Shown here one piece after another: positions 29,095 to 36,530 of a DNA stretch of 37,346 nt. The notes beneath the pieces are model-generated. The model saw only the letters and a list, made by a program, of their open reading frames with translations, had not been told where the DNA came from and did no database searches. The stretch lies in contig PBHE01000019.1 of the NCBI GenBank assembly GCA_002719335.1, positions 26,729-64,074 on the forward strand, written 5' to 3'. Each line of letters opens with the position of its first letter. The first letter of the stretch is position 1. The position numbers and the translations under genes are program-made. The stretch is from Acidimicrobiaceae bacterium (GTDB taxonomy: Bacteria > Actinomycetota > Acidimicrobiia > Acidimicrobiales > Poriferisodalaceae).

Positions 29095-30474
29095 TTACTC
29101 CTGATCTTGATAGCGACTCATATTGGCGAATCTCGTGTAATTGCTGAGCCAGGCAAGTCGAACCGTGCCGGTAGGCCCGTTTCGGTGTTTCGCGATGATG
29201 ACTTCAGCTGATCCGATGTCCGGTGACTCTGGGTTGTACACCTCGTCTCGGTATAGAAAAGCAACGACGTCAGCATCTTGTTCTATAGACCCGGACTCTC
29301 GAAGATCCGAAAGCATGGGCCGTTTATCGCTCCGCGATTCAAGCCCGCGACTTAGCTGAGAGACGGCAACTATCGGTGTCTCAAGTTCACGAGCGAGAAT
29401 CTTTAGACCACGAGACATTTCTGAAACCTCAACTTGGCGATTCTCAGCATTTCCCCTGCCACTCATCAGTTGTAGATAGTCAACGACGATCAGTCCGAGA
29501 TCTCCTAGGCGACTTTTCAGTCTCCGAGCTTTCGCCCGGATTTCCATTACCGTCAAGTTCGGATTGTCATCAATCCATATGGGAGCTTCACCAAGCTTTC
29601 CGACTGCTCGCGTTATTTTGGGCCAGTCGTCTTCAGCAAGGTTCCCATTTCGCATTCTCTGCGAGTCAACTCGAGCATCCGAACAGAGAAGTCTCTGAGT
29701 TAACTCAAGGTGACCCATTTCTAGAGAAAAGAACAAGACGGGGCGTTGCGCTTCAAGCGCCGCATTTGCTGCCATTCCAAGAGCAAATGCTGTCTTGCCC
29801 ATCGAGGGTCGAGCACCAACAACAACGAGGTTGCTGGGTTGCAACCCAGAAAGAAGTTCGTCAAAGTCGACGTAGCCGGTGGGGAGCCCCGTGATCGCGT
29901 TGCCCTGTTCGTATAGCTCCTCTAGACGATCCAAGTTGGCGTCAAGTAACTCGCGAATGGGTTTGGTGCTATCGACTACTCGACGCTCGGCGATTCGAAA
30001 CATCATCGCTTCTGCTTCATCAATGGTTTTGATCACATCTTCCGGCCGGCTGTACCCCAGTTCCACTATGTCGCCAGCCACCCCGATAAGTCGACGAAGC
30101 ATTGAATGTTCTTCCACGATGTGGGCGTAACGAGCCGCATTAGATGAAGCGGGCGTCAACATTTGCAACTCAAGTAGGCGTTGAGGACCGCCAATCTGTT
30201 CAAGGAGGCCGGCCCTAGTGAGTTCTTCAGCAACTGTGACCGGGTCTGCTGGCTCTCCAGCACCGTATAACGAAGCGATTGCGTCGAAGACGTATCCATG
30301 CGCCGGCACGTAGAACTGGTCACTGTTGAGGGTTTCAACCGCGGGCCCGATGGCATCACGGGAGAGAAGCATTGCTCCTAACAACGACGCCTCTGCATCA
30401 ACATTGTGCGGTGGCACCCGCCCATTTGAGTTAGAAGGTGGGGGGTTGAAAGAGGGGTCGTTGCTCATTGCCAT
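29095..30474 (-). CDS. dnaB: Replicative DNA helicase DnaB
   Basis: A hexameric fork helicase, 459 residues from the chosen start. The N-terminal domain begins GRVPPHNVDAEASLLGAMLLS. The RecA-like core has Walker A GARPSMGKTAFALG, VLFFSLEM, Walker B LIVVDYLQLM, and SQLSRGLESR. No intein interrupts the P-loop or other motifs. The frame is open to a GTG at 30564, but that end (MDNLGGFPQKMAPKSP) is not family-like and overlaps DnaA-box-like sequences. I chose the ATG at 30474, just after GAGAG; ATG 30468 and 30516 are alternatives. It is separated here from the rplI operon by two catabolic genes. Confidence 0.95.
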   Translation of the reverse strand: MAMSNDPSFNPPPSNSNGRVPPHNVDAEASLLGAMLLSRDAIGPAVETLNSDQFYVPAHGYVFDAIASLYGAGEPADPVTVAEELTRAGLLEQIGGPQRLLELQMLTPASSNAARYAHIVEEHSMLRRLIGVAGDIVELGYSRPEDVIKTIDEAEAMMFRIAERRVVDSTKPIRELLDANLDRLEELYEQGNAITGLPTGYVDFDELLSGLQPSNLVVVGARPSMGKTAFALGMAANAALEAQRPVLFFSLEMGHLELTQRLLCSDARVDSQRMRNGNLAEDDWPKITRAVGKLGEAPIWIDDNPNLTVMEIRAKARRLKSRLGDLGLIVVDYLQLMSGRGNAENRQVEVSEMSRGLKILARELETPIVAVSQLSRGLESRSDKRPMLSDLRESGSIEQDADVVAFLYRDEVYNPESPDIGSAEVIIAKHRNGPTGTVRLAWLSNYTRFANMSRYQDQE

Positions 30475-30535
30475 CAGTCTCTCAGATACCTCATGTGTAG
30501 AACTAGGGGCAGACATTGGGGATTTAGGTGCCATT

Positions 30536-30568
30536 TTCTGTGGAAAACCACCCAAGTTATCCACAGAA
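30536..30568. promoter_or_regulatory. Inverted pair of DnaA-box-like sites upstream of dnaB
   Basis: TTATCCACA (30557-30565, + strand) is a perfect match to the DnaA-box consensus TTATNCACA, and TTTTCCACA (30539-30547, - strand) is one step away. Together they form a 33-bp inverted repeat with 9-bp arms TTCTGTGGA / TCCACAGAA and a 15-bp spacer. They lie 65-95 bp before the likely dnaB start, suggesting control of dnaB by DnaA or a replication-related site. Confidence 0.6.
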
Positions 30569-30570
30569 GA

Positions 30571-30598
30571 TGACAGCTATGTGACAGCCATGTGACAG
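30571..30598. repeat. Three tandem 11-bp TGACAG repeats upstream of dnaB
   Basis: TGACAGCTATG (30571-30581), TGACAGCCATG (30582-30592) and TGACAG (30593-30598, continuing ACC) repeat with an exact 11-bp period, about one helical turn, so identical faces are presented on one side of the DNA. They begin six bases from the DnaA-box pair. They resemble iterons or a cooperative operator; the binding protein is unknown. Confidence 0.6.
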
Positions 30599-30614
30599 AC
30601 CACGTTACGTGGTC
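30598..30614. repeat. 17-bp palindrome upstream of dnaB
   Basis: GACCACGTTACGTGGTC has perfect 8-bp arms around a single central T. It abuts the last TGACAG repeat. It could be an operator for a dimeric regulator or a compact hairpin ending the upstream amidohydrolase transcript, although a one-base loop is sterically unlikely without opening the inner pairs and no U-tract follows. Confidence 0.55.
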
Positions 30615-30675
30615 CATTGGAGCTACTTCCCGAAGAATTCGCGCGTTGCGTGGAATTCAGTCTGGAGTCAGAGCC

Positions 30676-31920
30676 CTACGAGAGGCGGGAAGCAGTTTCT
30701 TGGGCATCCAAATGATCTAAATAACGTTCAGGAATTGGGATTTTAAATACTTCAGCTGAGTTCAACCCCAAAATTTTCGCCCGGCTCGCGTCGTCCAGCT
30801 CTCCCATCGTACGCTCGATCGCCTCCGCAGAATGGGGCCACGATCCTTCGTGATGCGGGTAGTCGTTGGCCCACATGAAGTTAGGAACCAAGTCATGACG
30901 CAGAGCTAAATCGAGGCCAGCTGCGTCTTCTTGGAAAGTTGCGAACCCTTGACGCTTGAAGTAGTCGCTGGGAAGTAGATCGAGCTTTGGCCTGACAGCC
31001 CAGTGGTGTTTAAGGTAAGCCTCGTCCATAGCTTGGATGGCCCAAGGGACCCACCCGATGCCGGCTTCGACACTTCCAAATCGTAATGTCGGGAACTGCT
31101 CCGCCACCCCGGACGCACAGAGATTGGCAATCGGTTCGATGTTTTGGGCAAGTGCATGAACGGCATAGTTGATGACTGCACCTCCTCGACTGCGAGCGGT
31201 CCGAGGATCTCGACCGGTGGAAATGTGGAACGTGACCGGTAAGTCGACCTCTACTATTGCTGCCCACAAGGGGTCAAACTCTTTGAGGTTGTAGTTCAAG
31301 GCCTCATGATCTGGAGAACCCCAGATCGGTTTACTCGGAAGTTGTAGCCCCTTAAATCCGAGCTCTGCGCAGTGCTGAATCTCAGCGATCGCGTCGTCAA
31401 GGTGGGCAGGGGCGATACACGCCATGGGAATCAATTGGTCGTTGTGTGGACCAAAAGTTTCCCAAGCCCAATCGTTGTACACGCTACACATCGCATGACT
31501 GAACTCGGGGTCGCTGGTAGCCCACATAGTGAGGCCCTTATTCGGAAACATGATTTCTGCATCAGTTCCATCTGCAGCGAGATCAGCAAGTCGTGCTTCG
31601 GGGGTGTAGCCGGCTTTATTCCGAAGCAGATCCTGGCCCTCGAACTGAATCGTGTTGAGCTTTAGAGGATTACGAAACCCTTCGGTCTTCTGGAACTTTT
31701 CGCCTTTCATGCCAACAATCACGCCTGGCAAACGTTCTCGATATTTCTCATCGATACGAGTCGCCCAAAGATCCTTAGGTTCTTGGACGTGCCCATCTGT
31801 TGACACCATGAAATACTTGTCTTCTGCGTCGGGACGGGGCGAACGTTCCCAACCCGACGATCCAGGGCTATTGAGTCGCCATTCGTTATTTGAATCAGGT
31901 GCGGGGATAACAGTCGTCAT
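30676..31920 (-). CDS. Amidohydrolase-2 family metal-dependent hydrolase/decarboxylase
   Basis: A 414-residue TIM-barrel protein of the ACMSD-like amidohydrolase family. The N-terminal metal motif is VSTDGHVQEP (Asp42, His44; a D-G-H form rather than DxHxH). Other landmarks are MACIAPAHLDDAIAEIQHCAELGFKGLQL (in part), LPVTFHISTGRD with a ligand His, PTLRFGSVEAGIGWVPWAIQ and FMWANDYPHHEGSWPHS with the conserved Asp. Many relatives act on aromatic or cyclic carboxylates; the substrate here is unknown. GGAGAAAGAG precedes the ATG. It is followed by dnaB (-) and preceded by an SMP-30-like gene on the same strand, 62 bp away, which suggests a two-gene catabolic unit. Confidence 0.9.
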   Translation of the reverse strand: MTTVIPAPDSNNEWRLNSPGSSGWERSPRPDAEDKYFMVSTDGHVQEPKDLWATRIDEKYRERLPGVIVGMKGEKFQKTEGFRNPLKLNTIQFEGQDLLRNKAGYTPEARLADLAADGTDAEIMFPNKGLTMWATSDPEFSHAMCSVYNDWAWETFGPHNDQLIPMACIAPAHLDDAIAEIQHCAELGFKGLQLPSKPIWGSPDHEALNYNLKEFDPLWAAIVEVDLPVTFHISTGRDPRTARSRGGAVINYAVHALAQNIEPIANLCASGVAEQFPTLRFGSVEAGIGWVPWAIQAMDEAYLKHHWAVRPKLDLLPSDYFKRQGFATFQEDAAGLDLALRHDLVPNFMWANDYPHHEGSWPHSAEAIERTMGELDDASRAKILGLNSAEVFKIPIPERYLDHLDAQETASRLS

Positions 31921-31982
31921 AATCTCTTTCTCCAGCTACAGCATCGCGCACCGGGGCACCTCAATTCACGCAAGTGGGGGTC

Positions 31983-32900
31983 TCAACGCGCGGCACGGGT
32001 ATTCAAATAAATCGAGTAGAGGCCAGTTGTAGCGCATATGTACAGGCGATTTCGCTTAAGCCCGCCGAATTCGACATTGGCGACCACCTCAGGGATTCTG
32101 ATTTTCCCAATCAACGCGCCGTCACTCGCGAAGCAATGCACCCCATCGCCAGCCGACGTCCAGATGTTTCCTTTCTGATCGACTCGAAAGCCGTCAAAGA
32201 CACCAACGGTGCACGTTGCGAAAGTCCGATAGGCGCCAGTGAGCTTTCGTCCTTCCACAGATACTTCATAAGCCCGAATATCGGGCGGGCAGCTTGCACC
32301 AACGTGAGAGATCCCGGTATCCGCGACATACAGGGTTGTTTCATCTGGCGAAAACGCAAGTCCGTTAGGGCGAACCATGTCAGAAACCACTACCTCTAAC
32401 GTGTCATCAGGGTCATGTCGATACACATAAGATGCGCCAATTTCAGATTCTGCGGAGTCACCTTCGTAATCGCTGTCGATGCCATAGGTGGGGTCGCTGA
32501 ACCAAATACTGCCGTCTGATTTCACCACCACGTCGTTCGGTGAGTTCAATCTCTTATCTTCGTATCGGTCTACGAGGATGTGACGAATCCCATCATGATT
32601 AATCCTGGTTATGGCTCGCCCCCGGTGCTCGGCGGTAATTATTCGCCCTTGAAGATCCAGGCAGTGCCCATTGGCATTGAGCGCAGGTTGTTCAAATATG
32701 TCGACCAGGCCCGTTCTTTCGTCATACCTGAGAGTCCGGTCGTTGGGAATATCGGAAAAAACCACATGCCGAGAGCTTGGGACGTACACGGGTCCTTCCG
32801 CCCAGCGAGTTCCTGACCAAAGGTGCTCAACGTGGGCGTTATGGATGACTAGCCCATAGAACCGTGGATCCAACACTTCAATGGCGGAATCAAGTGCCAT
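31983..32900 (-). CDS. SMP-30/gluconolactonase-like beta-propeller hydrolase
   Basis: A 305-residue six-bladed propeller of the SMP-30/gluconolactonase/LRE family. Metal-site residues are visible: Glu35 in GTRWAEGPVYV, Asn122 in RLNSPNDVVVKSDGSIWFSDP, and Asp in GVFDGFRVDQKGNIWTS; PNGLAFSPDETTLYVADTG is a typical blade. Family members hydrolyse sugar lactones or related esters. No signal peptide. GGAGG lies just before the ATG. Pairing with the amidohydrolase suggests successive steps in breaking down a lactone- or ring-containing compound; that is inference. Confidence 0.92.
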   Translation of the reverse strand: MALDSAIEVLDPRFYGLVIHNAHVEHLWSGTRWAEGPVYVPSSRHVVFSDIPNDRTLRYDERTGLVDIFEQPALNANGHCLDLQGRIITAEHRGRAITRINHDGIRHILVDRYEDKRLNSPNDVVVKSDGSIWFSDPTYGIDSDYEGDSAESEIGASYVYRHDPDDTLEVVVSDMVRPNGLAFSPDETTLYVADTGISHVGASCPPDIRAYEVSVEGRKLTGAYRTFATCTVGVFDGFRVDQKGNIWTSAGDGVHCFASDGALIGKIRIPEVVANVEFGGLKRNRLYICATTGLYSIYLNTRAAR

Positions 32901-32972
32901 GGTTCCTCCTTCGTTGACCGGCTAACACTGACGAATTCAGACATCCAGTTAATTGTTGATACCGGGGAATCG

Positions 32973-33000
32973 TGTCAATGAGACCGTCGTCTCTTTGACA
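32973..33000 (-). terminator. Stem-loop after rplI
   Basis: TGTCAA-T-GAGAC at 32973-32984 pairs with GTCTC-T-TTGACA at 32989-33000 around a 4-base CGTC loop: 11 pairs with one T-T mismatch. It lies 24 bases beyond the rplI stop, so it probably ends or stabilises the rpsF-ssb-rpsR-rplI transcript. No T-run follows on the reverse strand. Confidence 0.6.
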
Positions 33001-33024
33001 TCGTCCTCGGTCATCGCGGCACCA

Positions 33025-33474
33025 TTAATCGAGTGGGCTGACCTCGACTGTTAGTTGGAACCGAAGATCGGAATGTATACGCACCTCCACAGTGTGGACC
33101 CCGACTCGTCTAATTGGTTCGTCAAGCGACATGTCTCTGCGGTCTAATTCGATTCCAGTCTGAGCTTCGACGGCTTCCGCTATTTCGCTAGTAGTTACGG
33201 AGCCATACAGCTGGTCGTCTTGACCCACGCGAGCTTGGATGGCAATTGTTTGAGATTCCAATGATTGAGCGAGTTCTTCAGCATTTTGCCGCTCTTTGAT
33301 ATTCCGGAGATCACGAGATCGTTGCATTGCCTGGGCCTGACTGGCTGCACCTTGGGTGGCTCTCATAGCTAGCCCCTTCGGCACGAGAAAATTCTGCGCA
33401 TACCCGTTGGCAACGTCGACAACGTCGCCGGTGTTACCTACGCCTTCTACGTCAGATCGAAGAATTACCTTCAC
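33025..33474 (-). CDS. rplI: 50S ribosomal protein L9
   Basis: A 149-residue two-domain protein. The N-terminal rRNA-binding domain begins [21 protein letters not shown] and has the signature [19 protein letters not shown] long connecting helix (about 42-75) and the C-terminal domain ([23 protein letters not shown], in part; [13 protein letters not shown]) follow. The GTG start overlaps the rpsR stop (GTGA). Last gene of the operon. Confidence 0.98.
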   Translation of the reverse strand: MKVILRSDVEGVGNTGDVVDVANGYAQNFLVPKGLAMRATQGAASQAQAMQRSRDLRNIKERQNAEELAQSLESQTIAIQARVGQDDQLYGSVTTSEIAEAVEAQTGIELDRRDMSLDEPIRRVGVHTVEVRIHSDLRFQLTVEVSPLD

Positions 33475-33890
33475 TCGCTATTCACCACCTCAGGCGTCTC
33501 TTCAGAAACATCCAGGGACTCAACAAAGTCATCAGCTGGGGCGTCGGGGGTTGTCTCTTTCACAAACTCTTGATCGCGGGGTTCTCGATCAGAACGACCA
33601 CGGCGACGATCACCTTTTCGCTGTGTAACAACTCGTTGCGCGTAGGGGATCAACGCCATTTCGCGGGCCACCTTGATGGCTTTCGCGACGTCGCGTTGTT
33701 GGTGGCGGTTATTGCCAGACACACGTTGGCCTCTGATTTTTGCCCGATCTGAGATAAAAGCGCGTAGAAGGTTCACGTCCTTGTAATCGATGTATTCGAT
33801 TTTGTCTTTGACAATCGGACTGACTTTTTTCTTGCGAGGTTTCCTCAGATCTTTAGCTTTTGCGCGGGGTGGTTTTTTCTTGCCTGCCAC
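33471..33890 (-). CDS. rpsR: 30S ribosomal protein S18 with acidic C-terminal extension
   Basis: A 139-residue protein, much longer than the usual 75-90. A Lys-rich N-terminus (about 1-22) leads into the S18 core (about 30-90): [41 protein letters not shown] and [13 protein letters not shown]. After [13 protein letters not shown] comes an acidic tail of roughly 40 residues ([20 protein letters not shown] and onward) with no family match. There is no stop or frameshift between core and tail, so the tail belongs to the gene. No cysteine. The GTG start shares one base with the ssb stop (TAGTG). Confidence 0.95.
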   Translation of the reverse strand: MAGKKKPPRAKAKDLRKPRKKKVSPIVKDKIEYIDYKDVNLLRAFISDRAKIRGQRVSGNNRHQQRDVAKAIKVAREMALIPYAQRVVTQRKGDRRRGRSDREPRDQEFVKETTPDAPADDFVESLDVSEETPEVVNSE

Positions 33891-34336
33891 TAGAACGGCT
33901 CCTCATCAGGAATTTCATACCCAGCTCCAAAGTCAGAACCAGTGTTAGACGTATTCGATTGGGCAGAACGAGGAGCTCCGCCTTCGCTTCGTTCATTTCG
34001 ACGCACCTGTGCGGTAGCCCAGCGAATACTTGGACTTACTTCATCTGCGACAATTTGCACCGCTGACCGCTTTTCACCGTTCTGGCCCTCCCAGTTGCGG
34101 TAATCAAGTCGACCGTAGATGACGACTCGCATGCCTTTCGTGACCGACTCTGCGACGTTTTCTGCGAGGTCACGCCAGCACGAAACGTCAAAGTAATGGG
34201 CTCTGTCTTCACCTTGGTTGGATCGCTGATTCCAAGCAATTCCGAATCCACATACCGCTGCACCTCCCTGAGTAAAACGAAGTTCAGGATCGCGAGTCAC
34301 GTTTCCTACGAGCACGATGTTGTTGTCAAAAGCCAT
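33890..34336 (-). CDS. ssb: Single-stranded DNA-binding protein
   Basis: A 148-residue SSB. The OB fold (about 1-110) begins [21 protein letters not shown] and contains [21 protein letters not shown] and [15 protein letters not shown] flexible Ser/Asn-rich linker ends in the partner-binding acidic tip DEEPF. It lies between rpsF and rpsR, the conserved bacterial order, which ties replication and ribosome gene expression. A second paralog elsewhere cannot be excluded. Confidence 0.98.
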   Translation of the reverse strand: MAFDNNIVLVGNVTRDPELRFTQGGAAVCGFGIAWNQRSNQGEDRAHYFDVSCWRDLAENVAESVTKGMRVVIYGRLDYRNWEGQNGEKRSAVQIVADEVSPSIRWATAQVRRNERSEGGAPRSAQSNTSNTGSDFGAGYEIPDEEPF

Positions 34337-34350
34337 TTCGATCCCCCAGA

Positions 34351-34692
34351 TCAGTCCGTGTCGGTTGCCGGAGTACTCCCGGCAAGTAAGCCGCGCTTTG
34401 CTGCTTCGTCATCGGGTAGGCGAATAAGTTTATGGCGAACGACGTCGTCAGCTATCCGCAGCCCTCGTTCCACGGGGTCCATTGCTCCACCCTCAGCGAC
34501 CACTTCGATGACCGAGTAGTAGCCCTCGGTCTTATGGTCTATCTCGTAAGCAAACTTTCGGCGGCCCCAAAAATCAACCTCAGCAATGGTTCCAACCTGT
34601 TCAATGCGAGTACGCAGGTCTTTTAGGGCGTCCTGAACTTGTACGTCATCAAGGTCGCCATCGTGGATGACCATCAGTTCATAAGCGCGCAT
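34351..34692 (-). CDS. rpsF: 30S ribosomal protein S6
   Basis: A 113-residue protein. It begins MRAYELMVIHDGDLDDVQVQ, has VDFWGRRKFAYEIDHKTEGYYSVIE and RGLRIADDVVRHKLIRL. I chose the ATG at 34692 because GGAGG lies eight bases upstream and it matches the family N-terminus; an open frame reaching 34731 adds 13 residues inside the leader. First gene of rpsF-ssb-rpsR-rplI. S6 pairs with S18 on the ribosome, and the S6:S18 pair represses this operon in several bacteria. Confidence 0.97.
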   Translation of the reverse strand: MRAYELMVIHDGDLDDVQVQDALKDLRTRIEQVGTIAEVDFWGRRKFAYEIDHKTEGYYSVIEVVAEGGAMDPVERGLRIADDVVRHKLIRLPDDEAAKRGLLAGSTPATDTD

Positions 34693-34707
34693 GCGGTTTC
34701 CTCCTTC

Positions 34708-34739
34708 GGACCCGGCGGGCCGGGGCCCCAATTGAGGGG
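34708..34739 (-). promoter_or_regulatory. rpsF leader with competing hairpins
   Basis: GGACCCGGC (34708-34716) and GCCGGGGCC (34719-34727) form a GC-rich inverted repeat with one mismatch, just upstream of the rpsF ribosome site. A second small stem, CCCC (34726-34729) with GGGG (34736-34739), shares bases with it, so the two are mutually exclusive. It contains CCG trinucleotides, the kind of element seen in S6:S18-binding leaders. Regulation is inferred. Confidence 0.35.
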
Positions 34740-34785
34740 CAGGGGTTAAAGATTTCTCAGCGGCCTAGAACGCCTTCGCATTCAC

Positions 34786-34803
34786 CTATGTCCGCGGACA
34801 TAG
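34786..34803. repeat. 18-bp perfect palindrome between the PBP-like gene and rpsF
   Basis: CTATGTCCGCGGACATAG is a perfect palindrome with 9-bp arms and no spacer. It lies 94 bp before rpsF and 82 bp after the end of the PBP-like gene, both on the reverse strand. The lack of a spacer favours a dimeric protein site over a terminator; no T-run follows. The regulator is unknown. Confidence 0.55.
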
Positions 34804-34884
34804 CCCACGGTATTGAATAAAACCTGGAAACACACCAAAAACGACGACGAAGAGGCAACACCAATTTGCTCGAGATAAGAGTTC

Positions 34885-36438
34885 TTAACCATCGCGGTGT
34901 AACTCCCGTAACACCTTGCCTGCTAATCGTGCCGCAGCAGTTTCATCTACAACGAACTCAGAGCGGCCCGCATCTGAGCCAGGTGCAGCGCCCACCCCCA
35001 AGCTCATCCATAGGCCCACCGAAAAACGAGGGCTAGAACCCCCAAACCAGATGAGGTCCCCGTCAGCGTTAACTCCAGGGCTACCAATAACTACAACGTC
35101 TTCAAGATGCGCACCAAATCCAGTGCCACTTGTGACGATCTCGGCGAGAAGTTCGGTTATTTCAGACGCTGTTTGCACATCAAGGGAGGACGAAATCTGA
35201 TTGTTAATGCGATCGATTCGCTTACCATCACTACTCCGTACTTCGAGAAGGATCTGGGTCTCATATCCCCGGCCACCGCGAGCAACCAGAGCGTGCCCTT
35301 GGGCAAGTTCGAGAGCGGTGATCTGGCTAGACCAATTAAGTGACACCCCAAAACTCTTCCACCGCCGAAAAGGCTTGAGCACTTCTTCACTGTCGATCCG
35401 CGCTTGTTCAGCAAGAGAACCATTGGTCGCGTACATGGCGCGCAAGTGACTGCGATCATCCAATACGACCACCATTATCTCGTCTAGCCCAAATTCAGTA
35501 CCGGCTTGTTTAACAATACTGGCGACCGCTTTTTGAGCGCTCAAGTCGAGGGCCGACTCAACTTCTAATTGTCCCTTGGTTACTGGATCGCTTCCGCTCC
35601 GCTCAACAAGCAGGCCATAAATTCTTTGCAAATAGGGCGATAGGCCTGCATCGGGTAGCAGAGTGCTGATCAGTGTCTCCCCTTGAGCAGGTATTAACAA
35701 GTTGCTCAAAGGAATCGTTCGTTGGACAAGCAGTTCGTCTTGAGTAATCAAACCGGCTTGATAAAGCTCGATAAGAATTTGGTTGCGTCCACGCTCAGAA
35801 CTGTTCTCTCCCCTAAACCCACGCATCAAACTGGCTAAGTGGGCCGCCTGGCCTATTCCAAGGTCGGACGCGCTTTTCCCATACCAGGCACGCGAAGCCG
35901 CTTCCACCCCAAAAGCAGATCTGCCCAGCGGTACCTGAGATAGGTACTGCTCCAAGAGAGCTTCTCGGGGCTGATTTTGTTCGAGCTGGATGACTACCGA
36001 AGCTTCGCGCAGGGTCGCCAGGCGTGTTCCAGCGCTCCCGTTGATCGACCTCACTAGACGTTGGGTGATCGTGGGCTGCGGATCAACCGTGTTTGAGGTC
36101 AGAACAGCAACCAAAAGTGACCATGGCTCAACTCCTCCTCCATCAAGGTATTGAGGGTCGAGAGCGATCAATACGGCGTCGACGAGGATTGGGGACATTT
36201 CTTCCAATGTCACGGGAATCATGTTGTCCTCGGGATGCAGCCGGCCCAGTTCAGTTCCGAAGCGGTCGTAGATAATCGTGTCGGTGTCAAATGTTGCTGC
36301 GAAAGAAACCGGGGAGGTCCCCATAGTTCGAACCAATAGACCGACCGCTAACACAGCGAGCACCAACAACAGGTATAAGACCAACCACGAGGCAGAGCCC
36401 TTGTTTGGCTTGTTCTCTCGTAAAGCTGGATCAGACAT
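34885..36438 (-). CDS. Degenerate class A penicillin-binding protein-like protein
   Basis: A 517-residue membrane-anchored protein: one N-terminal helix (about 18-38), a GT51-like domain (about 50-250) and a shortened transpeptidase-like domain (about 290-515). GT51 identity is clear from TITQRLVRS (123-131), LREASVVIQLEQNQPREALLEQYL and FGVEAASRAWYGKSASDL. The family motif EDxxFxxHxG reads LDPQYLDGGG (93-102), so the catalytic Glu is Leu. In the second half the SxxK position is EEVLK (Glu352), the stretch that should hold SxN is missing, and KTG reads SPG (453-455), although LELAQGHALVARGG and LAEIVTSGTGFGAHL align well. The frame is intact. It sits where mycobacteria carry ponA1, so it may be a pseudoenzyme scaffold. 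Confidence 0.82.
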   Translation of the reverse strand: MSDPALRENKPNKGSASWLVLYLLLVLAVLAVGLLVRTMGTSPVSFAATFDTDTIIYDRFGTELGRLHPEDNMIPVTLEEMSPILVDAVLIALDPQYLDGGGVEPWSLLVAVLTSNTVDPQPTITQRLVRSINGSAGTRLATLREASVVIQLEQNQPREALLEQYLSQVPLGRSAFGVEAASRAWYGKSASDLGIGQAAHLASLMRGFRGENSSERGRNQILIELYQAGLITQDELLVQRTIPLSNLLIPAQGETLISTLLPDAGLSPYLQRIYGLLVERSGSDPVTKGQLEVESALDLSAQKAVASIVKQAGTEFGLDEIMVVVLDDRSHLRAMYATNGSLAEQARIDSEEVLKPFRRWKSFGVSLNWSSQITALELAQGHALVARGGRGYETQILLEVRSSDGKRIDRINNQISSSLDVQTASEITELLAEIVTSGTGFGAHLEDVVVIGSPGVNADGDLIWFGGSSPRFSVGLWMSLGVGAAPGSDAGRSEFVVDETAAARLAGKVLRELHRDG

Positions 36439-36530
36439 CCGTCCAGAAATCGCTTCGTTGGTGGGTTTTTCAGCGACAACCCTTGACTAGGGGAGAGTAC
36501 CCAAAGGTGCGCGCTGAACAACCACAACGT

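Noticed and set aside
30635-30658. Two GAATTC hexamers flanking GCGCGTTGCGTG
   Set aside because: Short repeat of a self-complementary hexamer, not better than chance near the other dnaB signals.
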